Below are positions 1 to 6,817 of a stretch of DNA of 33,704 nt, piece after piece. The DNA comes from a virus: positions 1-33,704 of the IMG/VR virus record IMGVR_UViG_3300025853_000335; one strand, 5' to 3'. The position numbers and the translations under genes are program-made. Positions within the stretch are counted from its first letter, which is position 1; each line of letters begins with the position of its first letter. The notes under the pieces are model-generated. The model did not search any database. It saw only the letters and a list, made by a program, of their open reading frames with translations, and was not told where the DNA came from.

Positions 1-1
1 G

Positions 2-130
2 TCAGGCGACACTTGGGGCGACACAGACATCTCTGGCGAAAGCACTGAGGTGCAAGGCATTTGCAACGCCGTGTGGAGCGATGCTGTAAAGACAGCGTAT
101 CAGGCCGCTATAGACGCGCAGGAAGTATAA
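2..130 (+). CDS. 3' end of a virion-operon protein (partial, cut by window edge)
   Basis: An open frame enters from the left edge and ends at a TAA at 128-130, leaving 42 C-terminal residues. The fragment is acidic (GDTWGDTDISGES, then VWSDAVKTAYQAA) with no diagnostic motif. It lies 11 bases before a fibre-like gene on the same strand, so it probably belongs to the virion operon. I do not recognise the family. Confidence 0.6.
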   Translation, partial: SGDTWGDTDISGESTEVQGICNAVWSDAVKTAYQAAIDAQEV

Positions 131-141
131 GGAACTAGGTA

Positions 142-963
142 ATGGCACTGAGTAAAATCGTAAGAGACAGTTTAAACACTGGCATTGATGATAACTCAGA
201 TGCCACTGCCATCACGATTGATAGCTCTGAAAAGGTGGGTATCGGAGACACCTCACCTCTTGGAAATAAAGTGCATATTCGCACAGCAGGTTCTGCAACG
301 AGTGTAAACGGCGATGCGGGTTTAGTGCTTGAGAGTGACGATAGCACTCGTTGTGATTTGCAGTTTATGGGTCCAGACGGAGCCTTTCAAAGCGTCTACT
401 TCGGGGATGTAAGTGATGATAACCGAGGAATTATTGCGTACTCACACAGTGGCAATAATATGCGATTTACAGTTGATGCAAGTGAACGTATGCGCCTGAC
501 ATCTGACGGCCTCACCTTCAACGGCGACACGGCGGCGGCGAATGCTCTGAATGATTATGAGGAAGGCACGTTCACGCCAACTTTCACAGGCGCTTCCACT
601 GCGGGAAGCATCACTTACGTTGTTCAGGACGGGAGATATGTAAAGATAGGCAAACAAGTAACTTTATGGATACGTTTTCAATATTCAGCGTTCTCTGGCA
701 GCGCTGGTACAATTAGGGTTGGAGGTTTTCCTTATGCAAGTGAAAGCGGAACCCACGCGCACGGCCTTTCATCTAACTGGCTAAGTTTTGGCAACCCAAT
801 ACCGAGTGGATGGCCTATCTTCTACATTTCTGGTGGCACGTCACACGCCAATGCTCTGATTAGTAAAGACAATACATCGTGGGCAGATTGGGCATCAAGT
901 GATTTTCATTTAACCAGTGGAACCAAGTATTTCAATCTCAACATATTTTATAAAACAGCATAA
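142..963 (+). CDS. putative tail fibre/adhesin protein
   Basis: This 273-residue protein has the composition of marine phage fibres: rich in Ser, Thr, Gly and Asn, with beta-type repeats and no enzymatic motif. The N-terminus (MALSKIVRDSLNTGIDD, then ITIDSSEKVGIGDTSP) resembles the short collar segments that open several phage fibre proteins. A central segment, NDYEEGTFTPTF at about residues 133-145, is a motif I know from phage fibre C-terminal domains. The ATG at 142 follows a GGAACTAGGT-type ribosome site. It is the first complete gene of a run of fibre genes, so a host-binding or decoration role is likely. The ligand cannot be predicted. Confidence 0.75.
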   Translation: MALSKIVRDSLNTGIDDNSDATAITIDSSEKVGIGDTSPLGNKVHIRTAGSATSVNGDAGLVLESDDSTRCDLQFMGPDGAFQSVYFGDVSDDNRGIIAYSHSGNNMRFTVDASERMRLTSDGLTFNGDTAAANALNDYEEGTFTPTFTGASTAGSITYVVQDGRYVKIGKQVTLWIRFQYSAFSGSAGTIRVGGFPYASESGTHAHGLSSNWLSFGNPIPSGWPIFYISGGTSHANALISKDNTSWADWASSDFHLTSGTKYFNLNIFYKTA

Positions 964-983
964 CCCCACCGGATGGTGAGGGT
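963..983. other. short hairpin between two fibre genes
   Basis: ACCC-CACC pairs with GGTG-A-GGGT around a GGAT loop, giving an eight-pair stem with one bulged A directly after the stop codon at 961-963. No T-run follows, so a classic terminator is unlikely. It could act as an mRNA processing or translational-insulation element in the 48-base gap before the next gene. Function is inference. Confidence 0.3.
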
Positions 984-1011
984 CGGACAGTTTAACCATA
1001 GGAGATAAAAT

Positions 1012-1746
1012 GTGGCCTACATAGGCGTAGATCCAAATATAGGTGACATCACCTTTCAGACCTTTACTGGGACAGGTAGTGCGACGGCCTTCACGCTGGC
1101 GCAAAGCGTCGTGTCTGGAGAGGCTTTGCTTGTCACCATTGGTAACGTCGTGCAGGAGCCGGGAACCAGCAAGGCGTATACGGCGCAGGGCAACACCCTG
1201 ACATTTTCTGCTGCCCCTGCTAACGGCGACGTAATCACCGTGCGCTTTTTTGGCCGCGCTGTAGATCAGCCGACCAGCTACGCCATGCAGCTATTCAAGT
1301 ATGTGGCTACGAACAACCAGGCGGCATTTACGGGGGCAGATGCGAATGGTGCGATACTGGCTTTTAGTGGTGATGATGTCGATGTTTACCTTAACGGGGT
1401 GCATCTGGACAGTTCAGACTTCACAGCAAGCAACGGCGACACAATCACACTTGGCACCGGGGCCGCGACTAATGATGAGTTGGTAATACGCGCCTATCGT
1501 GCTTTCACTGTTACTGATACAGTATCCAAAGCGTCTGGCGGCACGTTCAGCGGTGAGATTACCGCACCGTCCTTCCAGACAACGAACACCCTAGTGGACA
1601 CGGCGGCGTTCCGCACCAACGACAAGACGGTCAGCGAGGACACCACCATAGCCGCCACAAAGAATGCTCTTGGCATCGGGCCGCTTACGATTGCTGATGG
1701 CGTAACAATAACGGTTGCCAGCGGTGGCAGTCTGACAATCCTGTGA
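1012..1746 (+). CDS. putative tail fibre protein with two beta-sandwich-type repeats
   Basis: The 244-residue product starts at a GTG, preceded by GGAGAT at 1001-1006. An ATG at 1010 is out of frame and hits a stop after four codons. Two related beta-rich units are visible: residues about 15-85 (FTGTGSATAFTLAQSV, then VTIGNVVQEPG and GDVITVRFFG) and about 100-165 (DVDVYLNGVHLDSSDF, then NDELVIRAYRAF). Units of this 'VYLNGV...D...' type are common in phage tail fibres. The C-terminus (ADGVTITVASGGSLTIL) resembles a short beta-helical cap. It probably forms part of the adhesin apparatus. Confidence 0.75.
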   Translation: MAYIGVDPNIGDITFQTFTGTGSATAFTLAQSVVSGEALLVTIGNVVQEPGTSKAYTAQGNTLTFSAAPANGDVITVRFFGRAVDQPTSYAMQLFKYVATNNQAAFTGADANGAILAFSGDDVDVYLNGVHLDSSDFTASNGDTITLGTGAATNDELVIRAYRAFTVTDTVSKASGGTFSGEITAPSFQTTNTLVDTAAFRTNDKTVSEDTTIAATKNALGIGPLTIADGVTITVASGGSLTIL

Positions 1747-1753
1747 GGCGCGT

Positions 1754-2260
1754 ATGGCTTCGATAATAAATGTAGATAAAATTAGGGCTACAGGTAGCAC
1801 AACGGATGGATTGCTTGTTGATTCGTCTGGTCGAATTACGCAACCGGCTTTGCCCGCATGGAGTGCATATAATTCTAGCGGGGCTTACACCAACACCAGT
1901 CCTATTGTTTTCAACTCAACAGAAGTCAATAGAGGTTCAATATACAGCACCAGCACGGGTGTTGTGACCATTCCGGTGGCAGGTGTCTACTGTATCAACT
2001 GTTATCTTTATTTAAGAGTTGACAATAGTGAAGACGGCACTCTTCGCCTACAGAAAAGCACAGATGGTGGTTCAAACTTCAGCAACGTGACATATGCGTA
2101 TTGTTACCCAACAGGGGTGACGCAAATTCATGTGACGGTGACCTTGAGCCATCTTCTTGATTTATCAGCCAACGATCAACTTCGTATAACTTTTAGCGGC
2201 TCTGGAGAATATTTCAGCGGTTCTCAAGAGAGCCGGTTTAGTGGATTTTTGTTGGGGTAA
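1754..2260 (+). CDS. C1q-like jelly-roll fibre protein, copy 1
   Basis: The 168-residue protein has two parts. Residues 1-35 are a collar-like segment (INVDKIRATGSTTDG, LLVDSSGRITQPALPAW). The rest fits the C1q/TNF-like jelly roll: VVTIPVAGVYCINCYLYL near residue 75 matches the family's 'F.AP..G.Y.F' strand, and the chain ends FSGFLLG, close to the family's final strand. C1q-like domains trimerise and occur at the tips of phage fibres. A related gene lies at 2770-3255. It starts 7 bases after the previous stop. Role in receptor binding is inference. Confidence 0.75.
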   Translation: MASIINVDKIRATGSTTDGLLVDSSGRITQPALPAWSAYNSSGAYTNTSPIVFNSTEVNRGSIYSTSTGVVTIPVAGVYCINCYLYLRVDNSEDGTLRLQKSTDGGSNFSNVTYAYCYPTGVTQIHVTVTLSHLLDLSANDQLRITFSGSGEYFSGSQESRFSGFLLG

Positions 2261-2263
2261 ACC

Positions 2264-2773
2264 ATGAGTACACTATTCGTAGACACCATCAACGAGAAGA
2301 CCAGCGGCAACGGGGTGGCGATTCCGGGGCATGTGGTTCAGTATCAAGGTCTAGCTTCGTGGAGCAATACACAAGCTAACAGCAGTTCTTCTTGGACAAC
2401 CGCCGAAACAGTTTCAATCACGCCGAAATTTTCTAACAGCAAAATTTTGTTCTGCTTCAACTTCATGTCTAGACTTCGTGGCACAGCATCAAGTGAACAA
2501 CGGGGCGGTTGGCGTGTGATTAGAAGCACGGATGATTTCAGTACGACAACCGCAGTTTTCAATACGATTGGTTCTGTCGAGACTCAACATATTGGTCAGA
2601 GTCATAGTGAGTTTGACACTATGATGATGGTGTCAGGAATAGACGAACCCGGAGTTGCAACCGAGGTCAAGTATCGCATTCAAGGAAAAATTCACAGTTC
2701 TGGTACGAGTTGGATTGAGTTCATTCCAAGCACTTTTGGTGGTCAGGTATTTTGCATGGAGATTGCCCAATGA
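2264..2773 (+). CDS. putative fibre/tail accessory protein
   Basis: The 169-residue product begins MSTLFVDTINEKTSGNGV and continues to AIPGHVVQ, a collar type seen at the start of many marine phage fibre proteins. A beta-rich domain follows (SWTTAETVSITPKFSNSKILF, then QVFCMEIAQ at the end) with no recognised catalytic residues. Its stop overlaps the next start as ATGA (2770-2773), indicating translational coupling to the second C1q-like gene. A fibre-tip role is likely from context; the exact fold is not clear. Confidence 0.7.
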   Translation: MSTLFVDTINEKTSGNGVAIPGHVVQYQGLASWSNTQANSSSSWTTAETVSITPKFSNSKILFCFNFMSRLRGTASSEQRGGWRVIRSTDDFSTTTAVFNTIGSVETQHIGQSHSEFDTMMMVSGIDEPGVATEVKYRIQGKIHSSGTSWIEFIPSTFGGQVFCMEIAQ

Positions 2774-3255
2774 GCAGCATACTGAAAGTCTCCGAAATCC
2801 AAGACCCGACTAACGGGAACACTGCCGTTTCTATTGACTCGTCTGGCTATGCAATCATGCCGCAGCGTCCAGCATTTTTTGCTCGTGCCGCTACCCAATA
2901 CACTCAAACTGGAATTATTAAATATAATGATGTGACCAGCACCGGATGCTTTAATCAGGGCGGGCATTTTTCAACAACAACATACAAATTTACCGCGCCG
3001 GTAGATGGCGTTTATGTGTTCAGCAATCAAGTGTATACAGAAGGCACGAATGAATTAAGCTTTACTCTTTATCAAAACGATGTCGTTGTCGCTGGTAGTA
3101 GATGCAACTACACGAACGCGCAAAACTATCTGGGCATATCGGGAAGTTGGACGTTGTATTGTGATTCAGGACATGAAGTTTATGTGTCTACTGGTAGCAC
3201 TTCGCATCACACAAACTCCGGGTATTCATATTTTAGCGGACATTTGGCGGGTTAA
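2770..3255 (+). CDS. C1q-like jelly-roll fibre protein, copy 2
   Basis: I place the start at the ATG of 2770, which overlaps the preceding TGA, and not at an in-frame ATG 18 bases earlier. The 161-residue product opens MSSILKVSEIQDPTNGNTAV, then SIDSSGYAIMPQRPAFFAR, parallel to the opening of the 1754 gene (VDSSGRI, P..PA). The rest fits a C1q-type jelly roll: YKFTAPVDGVYVFSNQVY near residue 75 is close to the family consensus, and the end is YFSGHLAG. It is a diverged paralogue of the 1754 gene. Confidence 0.78.
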   Translation: MSSILKVSEIQDPTNGNTAVSIDSSGYAIMPQRPAFFARAATQYTQTGIIKYNDVTSTGCFNQGGHFSTTTYKFTAPVDGVYVFSNQVYTEGTNELSFTLYQNDVVVAGSRCNYTNAQNYLGISGSWTLYCDSGHEVYVSTGSTSHHTNSGYSYFSGHLAG

Positions 3256-3258
3256 GAC

Positions 3259-3648
3259 ATGAGTACAGTAGCAGACGCAATCGTAGCTATCATCCCTGAC
3301 GAACAGTGGGTGCTTCGTGGTGAGCCGACCACAGAGGATGAGTTCAACGCCATGTTCCGCCGCATCATCGGTGAGGACGACAATGGCAGTGCCGTCGAGT
3401 CCAGCAACCCGCACAACTGGGGTGTATCGTGGACCACGGTATCTGCAAAGAAGGCCGAGCTTGATGCCGCCGAGCCTATGAAGCTGCTTCGTGCCGAGCG
3501 TGACCGCCGTATCGCCGAGACAGATTGGTGGGCCTCTTCGGATCTGACCATGAGTACAGAGCGCACAGCGTATCGTCAGGCGCTGCGTGATATAACCAAA
3601 AGCTACAGCAGTCTTGACGACGTAATGTGGCCGACAAAGCCGGAGTAA
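3259..3648 (+). CDS. phage tail assembly chaperone-like protein
   Basis: This 129-residue acidic protein carries, at about residues 75-115, the pattern LLRAERDRRIAETDWWASSD followed by RTAYRQALRDI. This pattern is characteristic of the Phage_tail_APC family (PF16778). Members are encoded among tail fibre genes and are thought to help tail or fibre assembly. The N-terminal half (IVAIIPDEQWVLRGEPTTED) looks like the usual variable part. It sits between fibre genes, 3 bases after one stop and 3 before the next start. Family recognition is fairly secure; exact function is not. Confidence 0.8.
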   Translation: MSTVADAIVAIIPDEQWVLRGEPTTEDEFNAMFRRIIGEDDNGSAVESSNPHNWGVSWTTVSAKKAELDAAEPMKLLRAERDRRIAETDWWASSDLTMSTERTAYRQALRDITKSYSSLDDVMWPTKPE

Positions 3649-3651
3649 GCG

Positions 3652-4665
3652 ATGAGTAGAGCGCGTGAATTTGCAGACCTTGCTGGTTCGGCAGATGCCG
3701 GTGGCCTGACAGGCAGAAACCTCATCATTGGGGGATGTATGCGCGTGGCGCAGCGGGGTACGAGTGGCACAAGCACTGCGGATATTTACACAGTAGACAG
3801 ATTTGCTGTAGGTCACGGCTCACCTGTAAATGCTATGACTTTTGAACAATCAACTGATACCCCTGACAACTTTAAAAACAGTTTGAAGATAACAGCGGGT
3901 ACGGGTGCAAGTGCTAGTACAACAGGCTATGCTGTCTTGCGGCAAGCCATTGAAGGTCAGAATATGGCTCATCTTGGCTTTGGAACCAGTGCGGCAGAAG
4001 CCATAGTATTGTCATTTCATGTTAAATCCAGCCTTACTGGAACTTTTGGTGTAAGTATTAGAAACCAAGCTGGCACAAGAGGATACGGCGGTACTTACGT
4101 TATAAACTCTGCAAACACTTGGGAGTATAAAACTGTCGCAATCCCCGCTGACACAGGCGGCACTTGGCCTACGGACAGTGGCATTGGGTTACATATTATG
4201 TGGGATTTGGGTGCGGGTTCAAACTACGATATTGCCGCTGGTTCTTGGACAGATAGCACTAATATTATTGGTGTTGAAAGCACAGTGAAATTAACGGAAA
4301 CGACTAACGCAACTTTCTTCATCACCGGCGTCCAGCTTGAGGTCGGCTCTACAGCAACGGATTTCGACCACTCAGAAAGCTATGGCGAGACTTTGGCTAA
4401 ATGTCAGAGGTATTTTGAAAAATCACAACTTTACGCCGCTGGTAGTACCACTAGCGCACAAGGGTCTGGTTTTACATGGCATTACAAACAAACAAAAAGA
4501 GCCGCACCGACAATTACTAAAGGAACGACCACGGAAACAGGTGGTTACAATGGAAATATCGGCACAATTACAAATAATGTTGAGGCTCTTGGATACGAGT
4601 TTAACACCGACAGCACTACCACCGGAACCATTAGGATGGCAGTCACAGCGGATGCGGAGTTGTAA
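3652..4665 (+). CDS. putative tail fibre protein with carbohydrate-binding-like domain
   Basis: The 337-residue product begins MSRAREFADLAGSADAGG, then LTGRNLIIGGCMRVAQRGTS, a segment found in many phage fibres ahead of a beta-sandwich. The middle (about residues 60-225) is beta-rich with a carbohydrate-binding-module-like composition. Residues about 225-250 (ITGVQLEVGSTATDFDHSES, then YGETLAKCQRYFEKS) form a conserved phage fibre motif, usually followed by a variable tip, here about 85 residues. That layout fits a receptor-binding fibre. The ligand is unknown. Confidence 0.78.
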   Translation: MSRAREFADLAGSADAGGLTGRNLIIGGCMRVAQRGTSGTSTADIYTVDRFAVGHGSPVNAMTFEQSTDTPDNFKNSLKITAGTGASASTTGYAVLRQAIEGQNMAHLGFGTSAAEAIVLSFHVKSSLTGTFGVSIRNQAGTRGYGGTYVINSANTWEYKTVAIPADTGGTWPTDSGIGLHIMWDLGAGSNYDIAAGSWTDSTNIIGVESTVKLTETTNATFFITGVQLEVGSTATDFDHSESYGETLAKCQRYFEKSQLYAAGSTTSAQGSGFTWHYKQTKRAAPTITKGTTTETGGYNGNIGTITNNVEALGYEFNTDSTTTGTIRMAVTADAEL

Positions 4666-4667
4666 AA

Positions 4668-4853
4668 ATGAATGAAATGAACATTACATCTGCACAGTAT
4701 GCTATTGATGAAGCTACAAATCAAAATACTAGCATTGTTGCTACTATTGACGGCACGGAAATGATTATACCTCTCGCCCCCGGCAACCGTCACTACGACG
4801 AAATCATGCGGCAGGTCGCAGCCGGTACGCTGACCATTGCGGACGCCGACTGA
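4668..4853 (+). CDS. small conserved phage protein of unknown function
   Basis: The 61-residue product (MNEMNITSAQYAIDEATNQN...) contains IIPLAPGNRHYDEIMRQVA, a pattern I associate with small proteins encoded near phage fibre and tail chaperone genes. It has no membrane segment or cysteine motif. It begins two bases after the previous stop and overlaps the next ATG by one base (TGATG at 4851-4855), so it lies in a coupled chain. A role in fibre assembly is inferred from position only. Confidence 0.65.
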   Translation: MNEMNITSAQYAIDEATNQNTSIVATIDGTEMIIPLAPGNRHYDEIMRQVAAGTLTIADAD

Positions 4854-5566
4854 TGTTTGGCGAACTGGCACTATCTGAAAGGGCGATAGCCGCACAGGGT
4901 ATCCTGTCTTTCGGCAGTTCCAGTATGATCGGCACCTTCAGCAAGGTGAGCGCAGCCGCCGGTCTGTTGACTGGCATTATGGAAGCCTCTGCTAACTTTA
5001 CCCAAGACACTGACGCGGTAATGATTGCCAGCGCAGATGTCGTAAAGTCCTTCAACTTTACACAGACCACAACAGGGATACGGGTGCAGACCGGAGCAGC
5101 AAGCTCCATCTTTGATTTTACGCAAAGCGCCGCCGGGATATTTATTGGCTCTGGTGTATCTACGCTTGATGCCAACTTTACGCAAAGTAGTGCGGGCATA
5201 ACAGTTGTCAGCGGTATATCAGAGCAATCGTTTAACTTTACACAGGTCAGCACAGCAAGCCTGATAGCTCACGGGCTTGCCAACATAAATACACAGTTTG
5301 ATCAGACAACAGTTGGCATAGCAGTACGAACCGACAGCGCCACGATGGACTTTGCGTTTGATCAGACGACAGTCCTGAATCTTATTCGTGTGGGCGCAGC
5401 AACAATAGAAGCTGTTTTTGTAATGACAACAGACGGCGGGCTGTTGTGGGAGCGTATAGATCCTGACGGTTCTCCGAATTGGGCAGCAATCACACACAGC
5501 GGCGACTCGTGGACAGAAATCTCTACAGGTGGTACAACAGATACATGGACAGAAACGGTGGTTTAA
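4853..5566 (+). CDS. repeat-fibre protein built from nine 20-residue beta repeats
   Basis: The 237-residue protein is mostly a tandem repeat with an exact 20-residue period and no insertions. Units start at nucleotides 4934, 4994, 5054, 5114, 5174, 5234, 5294, 5354 and 5414. Each begins with a polar residue and Phe; the best conserved read NFTQ, DFTQ or [QA]FDQ, followed by a hydrophobic stretch (GIxV) and a turn (TG or SG). Such strict periodicity fits a beta-helix or beta-solenoid shaft. The non-repeat C-terminus (about residues 195-237) is Trp-rich (LLWERIDPDG, SWTEISTGG, TWTETVV). It starts on the previous stop (TGATG). I know no named family for it. Confidence 0.75.
   Translation: MFGELALSERAIAAQGILSFGSSSMIGTFSKVSAAAGLLTGIMEASANFTQDTDAVMIASADVVKSFNFTQTTTGIRVQTGAASSIFDFTQSAAGIFIGSGVSTLDANFTQSSAGITVVSGISEQSFNFTQVSTASLIAHGLANINTQFDQTTVGIAVRTDSATMDFAFDQTTVLNLIRVGAATIEAVFVMTTDGGLLWERIDPDGSPNWAAITHSGDSWTEISTGGTTDTWTETVV
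4934..5473 (+). repeat. nine tandem 60-base coding repeats
   Basis: Nine consecutive units of exactly 60 bases lie inside the 4853-5566 gene. The core AACTTTACNCA or a close variant (ttTGATCAGAC in later units) recurs at the same phase in every unit from 4994 to 5354. The first and last units are more diverged. No unit contains an insertion or deletion, although the bases differ widely. This suggests old duplication under selection for protein register, not recent slippage. Confidence 0.85.
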
Positions 5567-6817
5567 ATGGCTTCCACATATACAGCAAACAGTGGCATTG
5601 AAAAACCCGGCACCGGAGAACAGTCAGGTACTTGGGGCGCAACCACTAACACAAACTTTGACATTATTGATCGTGTGCTTAACGGCGTCGGCACACTTAC
5701 GCTAACAGGCACAACCACCACGTTAACCACGTCAGATGGTGCGTTGTCTGATGGGCATTATAGGGTTTTGGTTCTGGGGGGGTCTCCTTCTGGCACTAAC
5801 ACAATAACCATCAGCCCTAATGACCAAAGCAAGTTTTTCGCGGTGTATAACGGCTCTGGGCAAAGTGCTGTGTTTACTCAAGGCAGTGGGGGTAACGCCA
5901 CCGTTGCAGACGGTGATTTTGCTTTGATTTATGCAAACGGCGCTGGCGCGGGTTCGGCAGTGACGTTAATGGCATTCCCAGTTACGTCGGGTCAGATCGC
6001 TGCGGACGCTGTAGCGACGGCCAAAATCGCAGATAGCGCGGTAACTTCCGCCAAGATAGCGGACGGCACAATAGTCGCTGGGGATATGGCAGATGATGCA
6101 GTAACCGCAGCAAAACTTGCTAGTGATGCTGTCGTAGATGCAAGTGTTGCTTCTGGAGCAGCAATCGCATTTAGCAAAATGGCAAACCTTACGACATCTC
6201 GTGCGTTGGTTTCAGACGGCAACGGCGATGTATCTGTAAGCGCTGTCACAAGCACAGAGATTGGTTACTTGGACGGCGTAACCAGTAACGTACAAACACA
6301 GATCGACAATATTGCTGGATATCCTCAAGTCATCACAGTCCTGACATCAGGTTCTAGCTATTCAATTCCTTCTGGAGCGCAAGCGGTACTAATTAGAGCT
6401 TCCGGCGGCGGCGGCGGCGGTGCTGTTTGGCGGTTTTCTGGAAATCAAGCAGCAAATGGCACGGCGGGTAGCGATACAACTGTGTCTAATAGTACGTTGA
6501 GTATTTCCGTAACAGCCAAAGGTGGTAACAGGGGTATTAACGCTACCTCTGGACTTTCAGATTTCTTAACAGGAGATTCTGGCGGAGACGTACAAGAGGG
6601 TTCTGGCGCTGCCGGAGGATCATCCTACAAAGACAACTTTGACGTGGATATGGGAGATGGCCGCCCTGCTAACCTAGTGACAAAATATGTAACAGGATCA
6701 AACGTCGGCGGAGAGACTTTAACTATTTCTATCGGCGGGGGCGGTGCTGGTGGTAGCGCGGGTGGTGCGACTGCTGCAACGGGAGCTTCTGGATACGTTG
6801 AAATTTGGGTGTGGTAG
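5567..6817 (+). CDS. tail fibre protein with spiral repeats and Gly-rich tip
   Basis: The 416-residue product has clear regions. Residues 1-45 (PGTGEQSGTWGATTNTNFDI, then IDRVLNG) match a widespread phage fibre N-terminal domain. Residues about 145-205 are short repeats (ADAVATAKIADSAVTSAKIA, then DDAVTAAKLASDAV) typical of a trimeric shaft. Residues about 211-250 (RALVSDGNGDVSVSAVTSTE, then IGYLDGVTSNVQTQID) form another common fibre motif. The last 165 residues are glycine-rich (GGGGGG; GGGGAGGSAGG) and end GYVEIWVW, like Gly-rich adhesin tips. The ATG immediately follows the previous TAA. This is the most convincing host-recognition fibre in the window. Confidence 0.85.
   Translation: MASTYTANSGIEKPGTGEQSGTWGATTNTNFDIIDRVLNGVGTLTLTGTTTTLTTSDGALSDGHYRVLVLGGSPSGTNTITISPNDQSKFFAVYNGSGQSAVFTQGSGGNATVADGDFALIYANGAGAGSAVTLMAFPVTSGQIAADAVATAKIADSAVTSAKIADGTIVAGDMADDAVTAAKLASDAVVDASVASGAAIAFSKMANLTTSRALVSDGNGDVSVSAVTSTEIGYLDGVTSNVQTQIDNIAGYPQVITVLTSGSSYSIPSGAQAVLIRASGGGGGGAVWRFSGNQAANGTAGSDTTVSNSTLSISVTAKGGNRGINATSGLSDFLTGDSGGDVQEGSGAAGGSSYKDNFDVDMGDGRPANLVTKYVTGSNVGGETLTISIGGGGAGGSAGGATAATGASGYVEIWVW

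Noticed and set aside
3226-3816. Minus-strand open frame of 196 codons opposite the tail chaperone gene
   Set aside because: The plus strand holds a well-supported coding chain here; the antisense product is Cys/Arg/Thr-rich without motif or ribosome site.
142-6817. Diversity-generating retroelement acting on the C1q-like fibre genes
   Set aside because: No reverse transcriptase gene or template repeat is seen in the window, and the two C1q-like genes differ along their whole length, not only at adenines.
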